Source: Acidobacteriaceae bacterium (GTDB lineage: Bacteria > Acidobacteriota > Terriglobia > Terriglobales > Acidobacteriaceae). From it: a DNA stretch of 58,794 bases. The translations under genes were made by a program, and so were the position numbers. Of the stretch, positions 27,647 to 36,759 are shown one piece after another. Each line of letters begins with the position of its first letter. Within the stretch, counting starts at the first letter, position 1. The DNA lies in the NCBI GenBank assembly GCA_030039035.1, contig JASHQQ010000132.1:1-58794 (forward strand), in the 5' to 3' direction. A model generated the notes under the pieces. The model did no database searches. It was not told the origin of the DNA and saw nothing but the letters and a program-made list of their open reading frames with translations.

Positions 27647-29035
27647 CTAACACAGCTCGGGTGAAAGGCGACGGTGCTCCTGGAACAGACGAAATGCCAC
27701 GTAGAGCCAGGCCAGGGTGATTCCCAGCGTGACAGTCGCGAACGAACGCACTGAAAACTGGAGTTCTGCGCCAAGGAAGATCACGCCTGCCTGCAGCACA
27801 TCTCCGAACCGCCAGCAGAAAGTCTCGATCGCGGCCTTTGCCTTGTACTTCGCCTCGCGGGAGGTGGGAAGGAAAAGGGCGTTGCGCACGGTGTTCTGCA
27901 GCGAGTAGTTGGTTGAGTTTTCCACGATCTTGAAGACACGGACCACACCGAGCAGGGGGGAAATCAAAATCGAGGTGAAAGTCGCCAGGGAGATCCCGGG
28001 AAGTATGAAGAGCGACGCCCGGATTCCGATCTTCTTGAAAATGCGCGAGACCAGGAACGCCTGGATGGCAAAGCTGACAATGTTCGTCCACTCGTAATAG
28101 GAGGCGTAAAACTCGCCGATATTAGCCTCGCGGGCCTTCATCAGGGAACTCGCTGTGCCAACAACCTCATTGGTGTGATCCACCACAAGCTTTCCCACGA
28201 TAAAGTCGCCCGACAGGCTGACGACGTTGAGCAGGATGGTAAGAATCGCGATCAGCATCAGATAACGATCACGAAGAATGAGCTGGAAGCCGCCATCCTT
28301 GCTGAGCGGAGCAAGATCCTTCTTCTGTTCTTCGGCGCCCGCCTTTTTCGTGATGACCCAGCCGGCAGCCCGAGTGAGAAACGCGCAAAGGCAGAGCATC
28401 AGGGCCGAGAGCCAGAGAATGTTGTAGGGACCCAGCGGAACGATCAGTTTGCCCGCACCCCACGCGCCGGCGACCGCTCCCAGAGAGGCGCCGATACCAA
28501 GTACCGGAAAGAGCCTCTTGCCCTGCGCTTCAGTAAACAGATCGGTCGCAAATGCCCAAAGCTGGGAGACGGCAAAAACGTTGAAGATTCCCACCCAGAC
28601 GAAGTAGGGAACCCCGATCCTGGCTCCGCTCCGGCCAATGAAATAGAACACGATCAGGTTCAGGGCGAAGAAGAGGGTTGTCCAGCGAAGAAGCCTGTTG
28701 CGATTCAGATGCGTTGCGATCCAGCCGTAGACAGGAACGACGCCGAGCAGGATGATGGCCTGGGCGGCCGAAGAATAGGCCTTGACTTCCGCTCCACCTT
28801 CAGCCAGGATCAACGACTCGCGGACCGTCTTCAGCAGGTAATACGCGCCGAGCAACAGGAAGAGGTTGGCGGTGAGAAGAAGGATGCCGGCGCCCTCGCC
28901 CGCCTGAACGTCGCTGACCACGGCGAGAGCGCGTTCAAGCGGATTCTTGAGTGCCGCCGCCGGGGCAGGTGCGGACGAGCCAGCCTTTTCGGGTCCGGAT
29001 TCCAAGCTGGTTGTCGTCAACGCCGCACTCTCCAA
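27647..29035 (-). CDS. Npt/TLC-type nucleotide-carrier-like membrane protein A
   Basis: The product (462 aa) has about twelve helices. The segments LFLLLGAYYLLKTVRESLILAEGGAEVKAYS (about 53-83) and NYSLQNTVRNALFLPTSREAKYKAKAAIETFCWRFGD (about 373-409) are those of Npt1/Npt2 family nucleotide transporters related to plastid and intracellular-parasite ADP/ATP carriers. It probably moves nucleotides or related phosphates across the inner membrane. The first codon is TTG at 29035; a second TTG five codons on is an alternative start with GGAG nine bases before it. It heads the five-gene minus-strand operon ending at 22278. Confidence 0.7.
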   Translation of the reverse strand: MESAALTTTSLESGPEKAGSSAPAPAAALKNPLERALAVVSDVQAGEGAGILLLTANLFLLLGAYYLLKTVRESLILAEGGAEVKAYSSAAQAIILLGVVPVYGWIATHLNRNRLLRWTTLFFALNLIVFYFIGRSGARIGVPYFVWVGIFNVFAVSQLWAFATDLFTEAQGKRLFPVLGIGASLGAVAGAWGAGKLIVPLGPYNILWLSALMLCLCAFLTRAAGWVITKKAGAEEQKKDLAPLSKDGGFQLILRDRYLMLIAILTILLNVVSLSGDFIVGKLVVDHTNEVVGTASSLMKAREANIGEFYASYYEWTNIVSFAIQAFLVSRIFKKIGIRASLFILPGISLATFTSILISPLLGVVRVFKIVENSTNYSLQNTVRNALFLPTSREAKYKAKAAIETFCWRFGDVLQAGVIFLGAELQFSVRSFATVTLGITLAWLYVAFRLFQEHRRLSPELC

Positions 29036-29686
29036 TTTCCGCTCGCGTGCCTAAACGCCTAAGATGCTTTGGAAAATCGACGGTTGCAGAAATCCAGTCG
29101 GACTTCCGCGCAGAATTCGGTCGCTCTCCGGTCCATCCAGGCATTCGCCACTTGTGGGACCGCTCTTCGCCCTCATTGGGATCGATATCATCGAGCGCGT
29201 GCCGGTCGGGAAGATATGGACGCGACCCGATGAAAAAGCCGGTTTTCCGGCCGCATGAATCCGTACTGACGATCGTGGCTTGCCAGGCATCCTGGCTTGC
29301 AGCGTGTTCAGGCTGTCAGAGCCGCGCAACGTCCCTGTCGAACAAACCGGCGCAACGCGTCGCAATGCGACGCTTCAGCCATGGCTTGTTCACGAGAGAA
29401 CGGCGCGACCTGGAACGCGTACGACTTTGTCGAACCCTTCCAGGACTGCATCAATGCCGCGGAATTCCCGCTGAAGTTTCAGTCCGACGCGACCCGAACG
29501 ACGGAACACTTGCGCGCCCCGCTCATTCTCGAACCCGGAACCGCGATGAGTAGCGCTATCCGGAGCATCACCTTCACGCACAGGAGCCGGAACCGCGCTC
29601 ATCCGGTCCAGTTTCAGGAGTATGCCTCGTGCCCGGGCTTTCGACTCATAGGATGCGCCGCGGCGATCCGGGTTTCGGCTTTTTGG
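29036..29686. other. Gene-poor stretch of about 650 bp
   Basis: No reading frame here has a recognisable family, a good ribosome-binding site and plausible composition together. One plus-strand frame starting near 29230 contains a lipobox-like SWLAACSGC after a short hydrophobic stretch, but its remainder is arginine-rich and looks non-coding. The region holds the promoter of the minus-strand carrier operon at its left end and receives the 3' end of the zwf gene at its right end. It may contain a decayed gene. Confidence 0.4.
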
Positions 29687-31117
29687 TTACGCTGCGCACG
29701 GCTCGGCGATTGCACTCTTCTCCGGCGCCATTGAACCCGGATTGTGCCAGCCCTCCGGCGGAGCAACTGTTGCATTCACTTCCGCTGGTCCCCAGGTCCC
29801 CTTCGCATACTCGTAAACCGGCGGCGGGGCCTGCAGAACCGGGTCAACGATGCGCCATGCTTCTTCCACGTAGTCTTCGCGGGCAAAATGGCTCGCGTCG
29901 CCATTCATGGCATCGCCCAGCACCCGTTCGTACGCCGCCATCTCGCCGGGGCAGGGCAGCTTGCCGGCAACGATCTCCAGCGGCTTGCCCTCCATCGCCT
30001 CCGATTCTCCCATCAGGATTGCGCCCACGGCGATCGCCATGTCCGGGCTGATTCTGAACCGCATGTAGTTTCTGCCCGGCGCATTCCCCGGCAAGAATGT
30101 AGGCGGCTCGCGGAACGTCGCCAGCACCTCGGTGCAGGTCACCGGCAAACATTTCCCGGCGCGGACGTAGAACGGAACGCCCTTCCATCGCCACGAATCG
30201 ATTTCCAGCCGCAAGGCGGCGTAGGTTTCCGTCTTCGAATCGGGGGCGACGCCTTTTTCGTCACGATAACCGCGGAACTGACCGCGCGCAAGATCCCCGG
30301 CGGCGATGGTTTGCATTGCCCGAAGGACCTTCACCTTCTCGTCGCGAAGGGATTCGCCATCGATGCTGACCGGCGGCTCCATGGCCAGATTCGAAATGAT
30401 CTGAAAGATGTGGTTCTGGATCACGTCGCGGATGGCGCCCGTTTGATCGTAGAACGCTCCCCGGCCTTCGACGCCGAATTCCTCCGCCATGGTGACCTGC
30501 ACGCTCTCGATATAATTCCGGTTCCAGAACGGCTCCATGAAGGCGTTGGCAAACCGGAAGACCACGACATTGTTCACCGGCTGCTTGCCGAGGTAATGAT
30601 CGATGCGAAAGATCGACGGCTCGGAAAAAACCCGGTGCAGAATCCCATTCAATTCCCGCGCCGAGGCCAAATCGTGACCGAAGGGCTTTTCCACGATCAC
30701 GCGCGCGCCGCCCTCGCACCCCGGCGCCGCCGCGCAGCCCGATGAAGCCAGTTGCTCGACTACGGTCTCGAACATCGCCGGAGGAATGGCAAGATAATGC
30801 GCAGGGCGCTGCACCGTGCCCAACTCGCGGCGAATGGCCTGGAACGTCGCGGGATCCCGATAGTCTCCGTCGACGTAGCGCATCAGCTTCGCCAGCCGCG
30901 CGAAGGCATCCGCGTCCAGCCCGCCGTAGTTCTTCACGCTGTCGCGCGCCCGTTCCAGCAGATTGTCCAGATTCCAGCCCGACTTGGCCACGCCGATCAC
31001 CGGCACATTCAGGTGCCCGCGCTTCACCATCGCCTGCAATGCCGGAAAGATCTTCTTGTAAGCCAGATCGCCGGTGGCCCCGAAAAACACCAGGGCATCC
31101 GATTGAACCTCGCTCAT
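29687..31117 (-). CDS. zwf: Glucose-6-phosphate 1-dehydrogenase
   Basis: This 476-residue enzyme oxidises glucose 6-phosphate to 6-phosphogluconolactone with NAD(P)+, the first step of the oxidative pentose phosphate pathway. The N-terminal dinucleotide-binding site [17 protein letters not shown] (about 11-27), the [11 protein letters not shown] segment and the catalytic [13 protein letters not shown] motif are all present. The start at 31117 is preceded by GGAGGGG; the frame is open 48 codons further up without similarity. No pgl or gnd lies next to it. The region upstream is short, and a divergent cytochrome gene begins at 31388. Confidence 0.96.
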   Translation of the reverse strand: MSEVQSDALVFFGATGDLAYKKIFPALQAMVKRGHLNVPVIGVAKSGWNLDNLLERARDSVKNYGGLDADAFARLAKLMRYVDGDYRDPATFQAIRRELGTVQRPAHYLAIPPAMFETVVEQLASSGCAAAPGCEGGARVIVEKPFGHDLASARELNGILHRVFSEPSIFRIDHYLGKQPVNNVVVFRFANAFMEPFWNRNYIESVQVTMAEEFGVEGRGAFYDQTGAIRDVIQNHIFQIISNLAMEPPVSIDGESLRDEKVKVLRAMQTIAAGDLARGQFRGYRDEKGVAPDSKTETYAALRLEIDSWRWKGVPFYVRAGKCLPVTCTEVLATFREPPTFLPGNAPGRNYMRFRISPDMAIAVGAILMGESEAMEGKPLEIVAGKLPCPGEMAAYERVLGDAMNGDASHFAREDYVEEAWRIVDPVLQAPPPVYEYAKGTWGPAEVNATVAPPEGWHNPGSMAPEKSAIAEPCAA

Positions 31118-31387
31118 CACCCCTCCTCGTCGAACGAACATTAAACCCGGGAAGCTCCAGATGGCAAAAAACCAGCTCTTATGCTCTGATTCCGCAGGCC
31201 TCGCCCTGGTTTCGCCTGGACCTGCTGAAAGCCCGGGCAGAATCGATCGAGGGTGCCACAACCCGCACCAATCCCGGCATGGGACCGAACAAAACCGCCC
31301 TCGATGGCACCTGCGAATCTGAGACCGCCGCGGATCTGCCAGGAATCGGCCGGTCCGATCGCGACATCTGATGAGCGAGAGGGAACA

Positions 31388-32749
31388 TTGAAATCCTCAT
31401 GGAAGTTCTTCGTCGCAATTGCTGTCGTCTTCGTCGTACTCCAGTGCGTACGTCCGGGTATCCCGTCCAAACCTGCTACGGCGGAGATCGAAGTTCCGGC
31501 GCAGATTCATCGGATTCTCGAAAGCGATTGTTATGCCTGCCATTCCGATCAGCCGCGGCTTGCCTGGTTCGATGAGATTCAACCCGGCTATTGGCTGGTT
31601 CGCAAAGACATCCTGACGGCGCGTGGGCACCTCGATTTCTCGACGCTCGGGAGCAAGCCCGCTGCGGCGCAAAAGGCGACACTCTATGAGGCGGTGAACA
31701 TGATCCAGCTTGGCGCCATGCCGCTGTCCCGCTTTGTCGCGCTGCATCCCCAGGCGGCGGTTTCTCCCGGGGATCTGGCTGCGCTGAAGACGTATCTCTC
31801 CCCTTGGGCTCCCTTGCCTGCGCCCTCCGTGGCCGCGGGTGGCTCCGGGTTCCCCGCCCTTTCCGCCGAGGCGCCGCCAATTCGTCTTGAGGGCGTGAGC
31901 GCAGAATGGAACGGTGTCGCCTTCGATCCGTCGTTCGAGAGCTGGAAGCCTCTGAGCTTCACGGATCGCGGCGACAACAACACCTTCCGCTTCATCCTCG
32001 GAAACGACATCGCGGTCCAGGCCGCAGAGTCCGGCCGCATCTCTCCGTGGCCCGATGGAACACGTTTCGCCAAGATCGCCTGGCAGCAGCAACCTGGCAG
32101 CGACGGCCTGGTTTATCCCGGCAACTTCGTTCAGGTGGAGCTGATGACCAAGGATTCGAAGAAATACGCCACGACCGATGGCTGGGGATGGGGCCGCTGG
32201 CGCGGAGTTGACCTGAAGCCCTATGGCTCCGATGCCCGCTTCGCCAATGAATGCACAGGATGCCATGAGCCCGTGAAGGGAAACGACTACGTCTACACGC
32301 CGCCGATTACGAGCGCTCCCTCGACCTTGAAGGAGGCCGTGAACAATCGCGCGGCGGCGCTCTCTGCCACGCTGCCGTATCAGCCTCTGCGCTGGACGCC
32401 GATCACCATGTTCGTCGACGCGCGGACTCGCACCATGTCGACGCTTTACGGCAACGAGAATGCGGTGAAGTCCCTGCATGCGCGGAGCGCATCTCCGGCC
32501 GCCCCTGTTTATGACCCGGGAGCCGTCCTCGCGCTGGCGACCTGGGCTCAGCGCGACGACCCGCATTGGTTCGGAGGAAGAATCCCTGACATCCCGGTTT
32601 CGGTGGAATTCGTCACCGTGCGAGCACAGAACGCATTGGCGTATCGGCGCTTCGATGGCCCCAATCTCGCGGAGGCGCATCCCTCGTCCGCCTCGATCGG
32701 ACAGCGGACATCGTTCCTGGTCGGGCTGAAGCCGGCGTCCCTTCCCTGA
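31388..32749 (+). CDS. Diheme cytochrome P460-like protein (TTG start)
   Basis: The product (453 aa) has an N-terminal hydrophobic signal or anchor (about 5-22, [15 protein letters not shown]), then a heme-binding domain with CYACH, then a cytochrome P460-type domain. The latter includes [25 protein letters not shown] and GWGWGRWRG, with a second heme site CTGCH. It is probably a periplasmic redox protein; P460 enzymes oxidise hydroxylamine or nitric oxide, and P460-like proteins have unknown substrates. The TTG at 31388 was chosen because GAGAGGGA lies just before it and the signal segment starts there. The frame is open upstream to 31253 without sense. Confidence 0.85.
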   Translation: MKSSWKFFVAIAVVFVVLQCVRPGIPSKPATAEIEVPAQIHRILESDCYACHSDQPRLAWFDEIQPGYWLVRKDILTARGHLDFSTLGSKPAAAQKATLYEAVNMIQLGAMPLSRFVALHPQAAVSPGDLAALKTYLSPWAPLPAPSVAAGGSGFPALSAEAPPIRLEGVSAEWNGVAFDPSFESWKPLSFTDRGDNNTFRFILGNDIAVQAAESGRISPWPDGTRFAKIAWQQQPGSDGLVYPGNFVQVELMTKDSKKYATTDGWGWGRWRGVDLKPYGSDARFANECTGCHEPVKGNDYVYTPPITSAPSTLKEAVNNRAAALSATLPYQPLRWTPITMFVDARTRTMSTLYGNENAVKSLHARSASPAAPVYDPGAVLALATWAQRDDPHWFGGRIPDIPVSVEFVTVRAQNALAYRRFDGPNLAEAHPSSASIGQRTSFLVGLKPASLP

Positions 32750-32767
32750 GGGAGTCTTGCTTCCGGC

Positions 32768-32806
32768 GCGATCGGGCGCAAGATCGCTTGCGGCGATACC
32801 GCCGCA
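32768..32806. terminator. Tandem hairpins between convergent genes
   Basis: Two adjacent hairpins are visible: GCGATC (32768-32773)/GATCGC (32782-32787), then TGCGGCG (32789-32795)/CGCCGCA (32800-32806) with the loop ATAC. They lie between the convergent cytochrome and sigma-54 regulator genes and probably serve as a bidirectional terminator. No T-run is present, so rho-independent action is uncertain. Confidence 0.45.
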
Positions 32807-32834
32807 GCCGATGACCAGGGGCTTGCAGTGTTCC

Positions 32835-34931
32835 TTATTGCAATGCCGGCGCGCGGTCGTCAAGGGCGGTGCGGGAGAGACGGATTCCCAGCCTGCGCAT
32901 CTTGTGCTGTAGCGTCGAGCGCTTGACTCCGAGGCGCGCGGCCGCCCCGTTTGCCCCGGAAACCACGCCATGGGCCTCTTCAAGGGCGCGCAGGATCTGA
33001 TGCCGCTCCGTCCACTCCACCATGTCCTGGAGGTTTTCGCCCGGCGCCGGCCTGGCGCCGATGGAACCCGGGCCGGGAGCGGGACTCGCTTCCGGCGTGA
33101 GTTCCGCCAGCGACACATTCAGGACCGTACCCCGGGAAATGAGCACCGCCCGCTCGATTACATTCTGCAGCTCGCGGATGTTCCCGGGCCAGTGATAGTC
33201 CATCAGCGCCTGCATGCTTTCCGTGGGGATGGTGTCGATCACGCGCTGGTTACGGCGGCTGAACTCCTTCACGAAGTGCCGCACCAGCAACGGAATGTCC
33301 TCCTTGCGCTCGCGCAACGCCGGAACCCGGATGGGGAACACGTTCAGCCGGTAGTACAAGTCGGAGCGGAATCTCTGTTCCTCCACCATCGCTTTCAGAT
33401 CGCGATTGGTGGCCGCAATCAGCCGGGCATCCGTGCGAAGCGTTCGCGTGCTCCCCAGCCGCTCGAACTCGCGCTCCTGCAAGACGCGCAGCAGTTTGGG
33501 CTGGAGCTCCAGCGGGATCTCCCCGATTTCGTCCAGAAAGATGGTGCCGCGATCGGCCAGCTCGAAGCGGCCCACGCGCTGGGCAATCGCGCCTGTGAAG
33601 GCGCCCTTCTCGTGTCCGAACAGCTCGCTCTCCAGCAGGCCCGTGGGAATGGCCGCGCAGTTCAGCTTCACAAATGCGTTGGCGCGGCGTGCGCTCAGGT
33701 TGTGCAGCGCCCGGGCGATCAACTCCTTGCCCGTGCCCGTCTCGCCATGGATGAGCACCGTCGATTCGGCCGGCGCCACCGTCTCGATCTCTTTCAGGAC
33801 GCGGCGCAGGGTCTCGCTCTGCCCGACGATGTCCTCGAAATGCAGCTCGCTGCGGATCTCGGACTCGAGATAGACGTTTTCCCGCGCCAGCTTGTCATTC
33901 AGCTCGGAAACCTGACCATATGCGAGTGCATTTTCAACCGCCAGTGCGATCTGATTGGCGACCTGACCCAGGAAAGCAAGGTCGTCTTCCGTGAGGCCAT
34001 TGTCTCTCGGGCTGCCAACACCCAGAACGCCGAGCACGCGCCCCCGATTGATGAGAGGCAAACCGGAAAACGAATTGAGTCCTTTCGCGGCAAGAAGCGG
34101 GTCCGCCGCAATCTCGTCCCTGGTGAAGCCAAGAGCCTTTCCACTCTGATACACCTGCTTCACAGACTCCGCTATGATCCCCGGCCCCATCACTTCCCGA
34201 TGGCGCGGGGAGTCCACGGCGAAGCGGACCAATTCGCCGCTTTGCGGGTCGGGGAGAGCCACTCCGACAACCTCGAACTGCATGGCCTGCCGGATGCCTG
34301 CCGAAACCTCGTAGAGCAAGTCGGGCAATTCCAGTTTGGTCACGATGCGGTTGGTCAAGCCAAGGAGCAATCGCAATCGGGCCTGCGCGCGAACATCGTC
34401 CATCGCGACAGCCATCTGGTCAGCAACTACGGACAAGAACTGCCGATCCTCTTCGCAATATGCGTCCTCGAGGTGGCTGGCGAAAACCAGGCTTCCCAGC
34501 TTCCGGTGCGCCGTGCTCAGCGGAAAGGCGTACAGCGAACGAAGCCCCAGCTTCGAGAGTCGCTCGACGACAACGGGAAAGCGCGCTTCGCGAGCGATTG
34601 ACGGAATGATCACCGGTTCCTGATTCTGGTACACCCACCATGCGACCGTCTCTTCTTTCGCAACCCCTTTAATGGGGAGTGCCTGATGTTTGCTGTCATA
34701 AGGCTCGCGAAAGTGCCAGTGGATCCAATTCGCCGCGGGATCGAACATGCTTACGGCGTCGAATGCAACCACCCGATGCAGCTCGTCTGCGCAGGTCTGG
34801 AACAGATCGTTCTCCTCCGAGTGAGACCGGATGAGTTTCGCCAAGCGGACGAGCGCCTCATAGCGGGAGACGGTCGCATCGCAAGGGGTCAGGTTTGGTT
34901 GTTGCGCGCTCTCCATCGACAGGGCCGGCAT
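32835..34931 (-). CDS. GAF-GAF sigma-54-dependent transcriptional activator
   Basis: The 698-residue regulator has two GAF sensor domains (about 25-180 and 190-345), a coiled linker, an AAA+ domain and a Fis-type helix-turn-helix at the C-terminus (about 650-690, RLGVKRSTLQHKMRRLGI). The AAA+ domain has Walker A GETGTGKE, the sigma-54-contacting GAFTGA loop and Walker B FLDEIGE. It activates transcription by RNA polymerase with sigma-54. It is divergent from the STAS/RND efflux operon, with a palindromic array in the intergenic region, and so is the likely regulator of that operon. The GAF ligand is unknown. A second in-frame ATG at 34916 is possible. Confidence 0.95.
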   Translation of the reverse strand: MPALSMESAQQPNLTPCDATVSRYEALVRLAKLIRSHSEENDLFQTCADELHRVVAFDAVSMFDPAANWIHWHFREPYDSKHQALPIKGVAKEETVAWWVYQNQEPVIIPSIAREARFPVVVERLSKLGLRSLYAFPLSTAHRKLGSLVFASHLEDAYCEEDRQFLSVVADQMAVAMDDVRAQARLRLLLGLTNRIVTKLELPDLLYEVSAGIRQAMQFEVVGVALPDPQSGELVRFAVDSPRHREVMGPGIIAESVKQVYQSGKALGFTRDEIAADPLLAAKGLNSFSGLPLINRGRVLGVLGVGSPRDNGLTEDDLAFLGQVANQIALAVENALAYGQVSELNDKLARENVYLESEIRSELHFEDIVGQSETLRRVLKEIETVAPAESTVLIHGETGTGKELIARALHNLSARRANAFVKLNCAAIPTGLLESELFGHEKGAFTGAIAQRVGRFELADRGTIFLDEIGEIPLELQPKLLRVLQEREFERLGSTRTLRTDARLIAATNRDLKAMVEEQRFRSDLYYRLNVFPIRVPALRERKEDIPLLVRHFVKEFSRRNQRVIDTIPTESMQALMDYHWPGNIRELQNVIERAVLISRGTVLNVSLAELTPEASPAPGPGSIGARPAPGENLQDMVEWTERHQILRALEEAHGVVSGANGAAARLGVKRSTLQHKMRRLGIRLSRTALDDRAPALQ

Positions 34932-34952
34932 ACATTGGCCGACCTCTTATAG

Positions 34953-35041
34953 ATTACGGGCCGCTTTCATGTGATTCGCGCAGTTTTGCCCGTAATCGGT
35001 CAATTGCCCGTTTCCGGGCGGCATTTTGCCCGTTTCCGGGC
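34953..35041. promoter_or_regulatory. Operator-like palindromic array upstream of the STAS/RND operon
   Basis: Two perfect copies of GCCCG-TTTC-CGGGC lie at 35006-35019 and 35028-35041, 22 bp apart, which is about two helical turns. An imperfect copy GCCCGTAATCGG starts at 34988, and its reverse half ATTACGGGC is at 34953-34961. Each of the three direct copies follows a T-run (TTTT or ATT). They sit between a sigma-54 activator gene and the operon it faces, as expected for binding sites of the activator. A sigma-54-type GG/GC pair with 10-bp spacing is visible at 35016-35029, but its consensus fit is weak. Confidence 0.55.
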
Positions 35042-35138
35042 AGGCAATGGATTGGCCTCGTTTCTAATCCCTTATCTTCCCGTAGCTTGGCCGCCGGCAG
35101 AATTTGGCGCGTATCGTGCTTTTCTCCATCCCGTCATT

Positions 35139-35489
35139 ATGCTGCGCGTCACGATTCACCAAAGCGGCGAGGAATGCAGGCTGGAGCTTGCGGGCAGGCT
35201 CGAGGGTCCGTGGGTTGCCGAAACAGAAAACGCCTGGCGCTCGTCGCTGCGCCCGGACCGGAAGATGGAAGTCGATCTGAGGCAGCTCACCGGGGTCGAT
35301 GCTGCCGGGCACGATCTTCTCGCGGCCATCCAGCACGCCGGAGCCTGTTTCATCGCCGAAGGCGTGTGGATGACCGCGATCATCGGCGAACTCGGTTCCC
35401 GGCATCCGTGCCAAACCGCCGAGCCGCTGCAGCCGGCGAAGAAACCTCGCAGCAGACCAACATCCGCACAAGAGGAGAACAGCAAATGA
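35139..35489 (+). CDS. Small STAS-like domain protein
   Basis: The product (116 aa) has a STAS/anti-sigma-antagonist-like core: LRVTIHQSGEECRLELAGRL (strands), then MEVDLRQLTGVDAAGHDLLAAI (about 48-69). The usual phospho-acceptor Ser/Thr after the DLR segment is replaced by Asp-Ala-Ala (VDAAG), so the switch site may be lost. The start at 35139 was chosen over the longer frame from 34971, which would run through the operator array. Its stop overlaps the HlyD-like gene start by 4 bases (ATGA), so it is the first gene of the RND operon. Confidence 0.7.
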   Translation: MLRVTIHQSGEECRLELAGRLEGPWVAETENAWRSSLRPDRKMEVDLRQLTGVDAAGHDLLAAIQHAGACFIAEGVWMTAIIGELGSRHPCQTAEPLQPAKKPRSRPTSAQEENSK

Positions 35490-36718
35490 GCATCAATTCC
35501 CTTCCGAGATCGAAGCACGTTGCATGGGCATCGGGGGCCGTGCTGGCGGTTATCCTGGTCGTCGCTGTTTCCCGCTCCGGGGCAAAGCCTTCCGCGCAGG
35601 CGCCACCGGCAGCGGTGGTAGAGGTCGCGTCTGTACAGCAGCAAGATGTCCCCGTTTACGGGGAGTGGGTCGGGACCCTCACCGGGCAGGTGAACGCCGA
35701 CGTGAAGGCACAAGTTACAGGCTATCTGGTCACGCGGGCTTACAAGGAGGGGTCGTTCGTCCGCAAGGGACAGGTCCTCTTCGAGATCGATCATCGCCCC
35801 TTTCAGGCGGCCCTCGACCAGGCAAATGGCCAGTTGGCTCAGGCGCAGGCCCAACTGATTCAGGATCAGGCGCAGCTTGCGACCGCTCAAGCCAACCAGC
35901 TCAAGAGCCAGCTCGATGTGGAGAAATACGAGCCTCTGGCAAAGGTCGATGCCATCAGCAAACAGGACTTCGATGACGCAACCCAGACCAACCTTGCAAA
36001 CAAAGCCCAGGTCCAGGCCGCGGAGGCAGCCATTGCCGCGGCGAAAGCTCAAATCGAAGCCAGCGGCGCGGCGGTTGAGACTGCCGCAATCAACCTCGGC
36101 TTCACACGCATTATTTCTCCGATCGATGGCATCGCCGGCATAGCGCAGGCGCAGGTGGGTGACCTGGTCGGCGCCAGCACCGGCCCGTTAACCACGGTCT
36201 CCACGCTGGACCCGATCCGGGATTACTTCACCGTCAGCGAACAGCAATATCTCGCGTTGCAACAGCGGTTCTCGGGCTCGGAAAAGGATCAGTGGAGGCT
36301 GCAGCTCATCCTCGCCGATGGGACTACGTATCCACGGGAAGGCCAATTCTATTTCGCCGATCGCCAGGTGAACCCTGACACCGGCGCCATCCAGCTCGCC
36401 GCCCTGTTTCCAAACCCCGGCAATGTTTTGCGGCCGGGCCAATACGGCAAGGTTCGCGCGATCATCCGCGTGCAGCAGAATGCCATGTTGATTCCGCAGG
36501 CCGCCGTGAGCGAACAGCAAGGCAGCTATCTCGTTGCTGTTGTGGACAAGAGCAACCGCGTCAGCATGCGCCCCGTACAGGTCGGTCAACGCACCGGCAC
36601 CCTGTGGGTCATCGATGGCGGATTGAAACCGGGTGACCGCGTAATCGTCGAAGGCCAGCAGAATTTGCGGCCGGGAATGACTGTGCAAACCAGGCCATTC
36701 AAGAGCGATGTCGAGTAA
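35486..36718 (+). CDS. RND efflux periplasmic adaptor (HlyD/MFP family)
   Basis: This 410-residue adaptor has an N-terminal anchor or signal (about 12-30), a lipoyl-like half ([36 protein letters not shown], about 67-102), a Gln/Ala-rich coiled-coil hairpin (about 105-200), and a beta-barrel and membrane-proximal domain. It bridges the inner-membrane pump and the outer-membrane channel. AGAGGAG lies just before the ATG at 35486. The frame is open far upstream, but that part belongs to the STAS gene and regulatory region. The pump gene follows after 41 bp. Confidence 0.94.
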   Translation: MSINSLPRSKHVAWASGAVLAVILVVAVSRSGAKPSAQAPPAAVVEVASVQQQDVPVYGEWVGTLTGQVNADVKAQVTGYLVTRAYKEGSFVRKGQVLFEIDHRPFQAALDQANGQLAQAQAQLIQDQAQLATAQANQLKSQLDVEKYEPLAKVDAISKQDFDDATQTNLANKAQVQAAEAAIAAAKAQIEASGAAVETAAINLGFTRIISPIDGIAGIAQAQVGDLVGASTGPLTTVSTLDPIRDYFTVSEQQYLALQQRFSGSEKDQWRLQLILADGTTYPREGQFYFADRQVNPDTGAIQLAALFPNPGNVLRPGQYGKVRAIIRVQQNAMLIPQAAVSEQQGSYLVAVVDKSNRVSMRPVQVGQRTGTLWVIDGGLKPGDRVIVEGQQNLRPGMTVQTRPFKSDVE

Positions 36719-36759
36719 GGCCGAGTCTGAGTGTCAAAAGCGCAAAGGAATCACAAGCC

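Noticed and set aside
29500-29560. tRNA-like T-loop pattern on the minus strand
   Set aside because: A GGGTTCGAGA-like string occurs, but no acceptor, D or anticodon arm can be folded around it.
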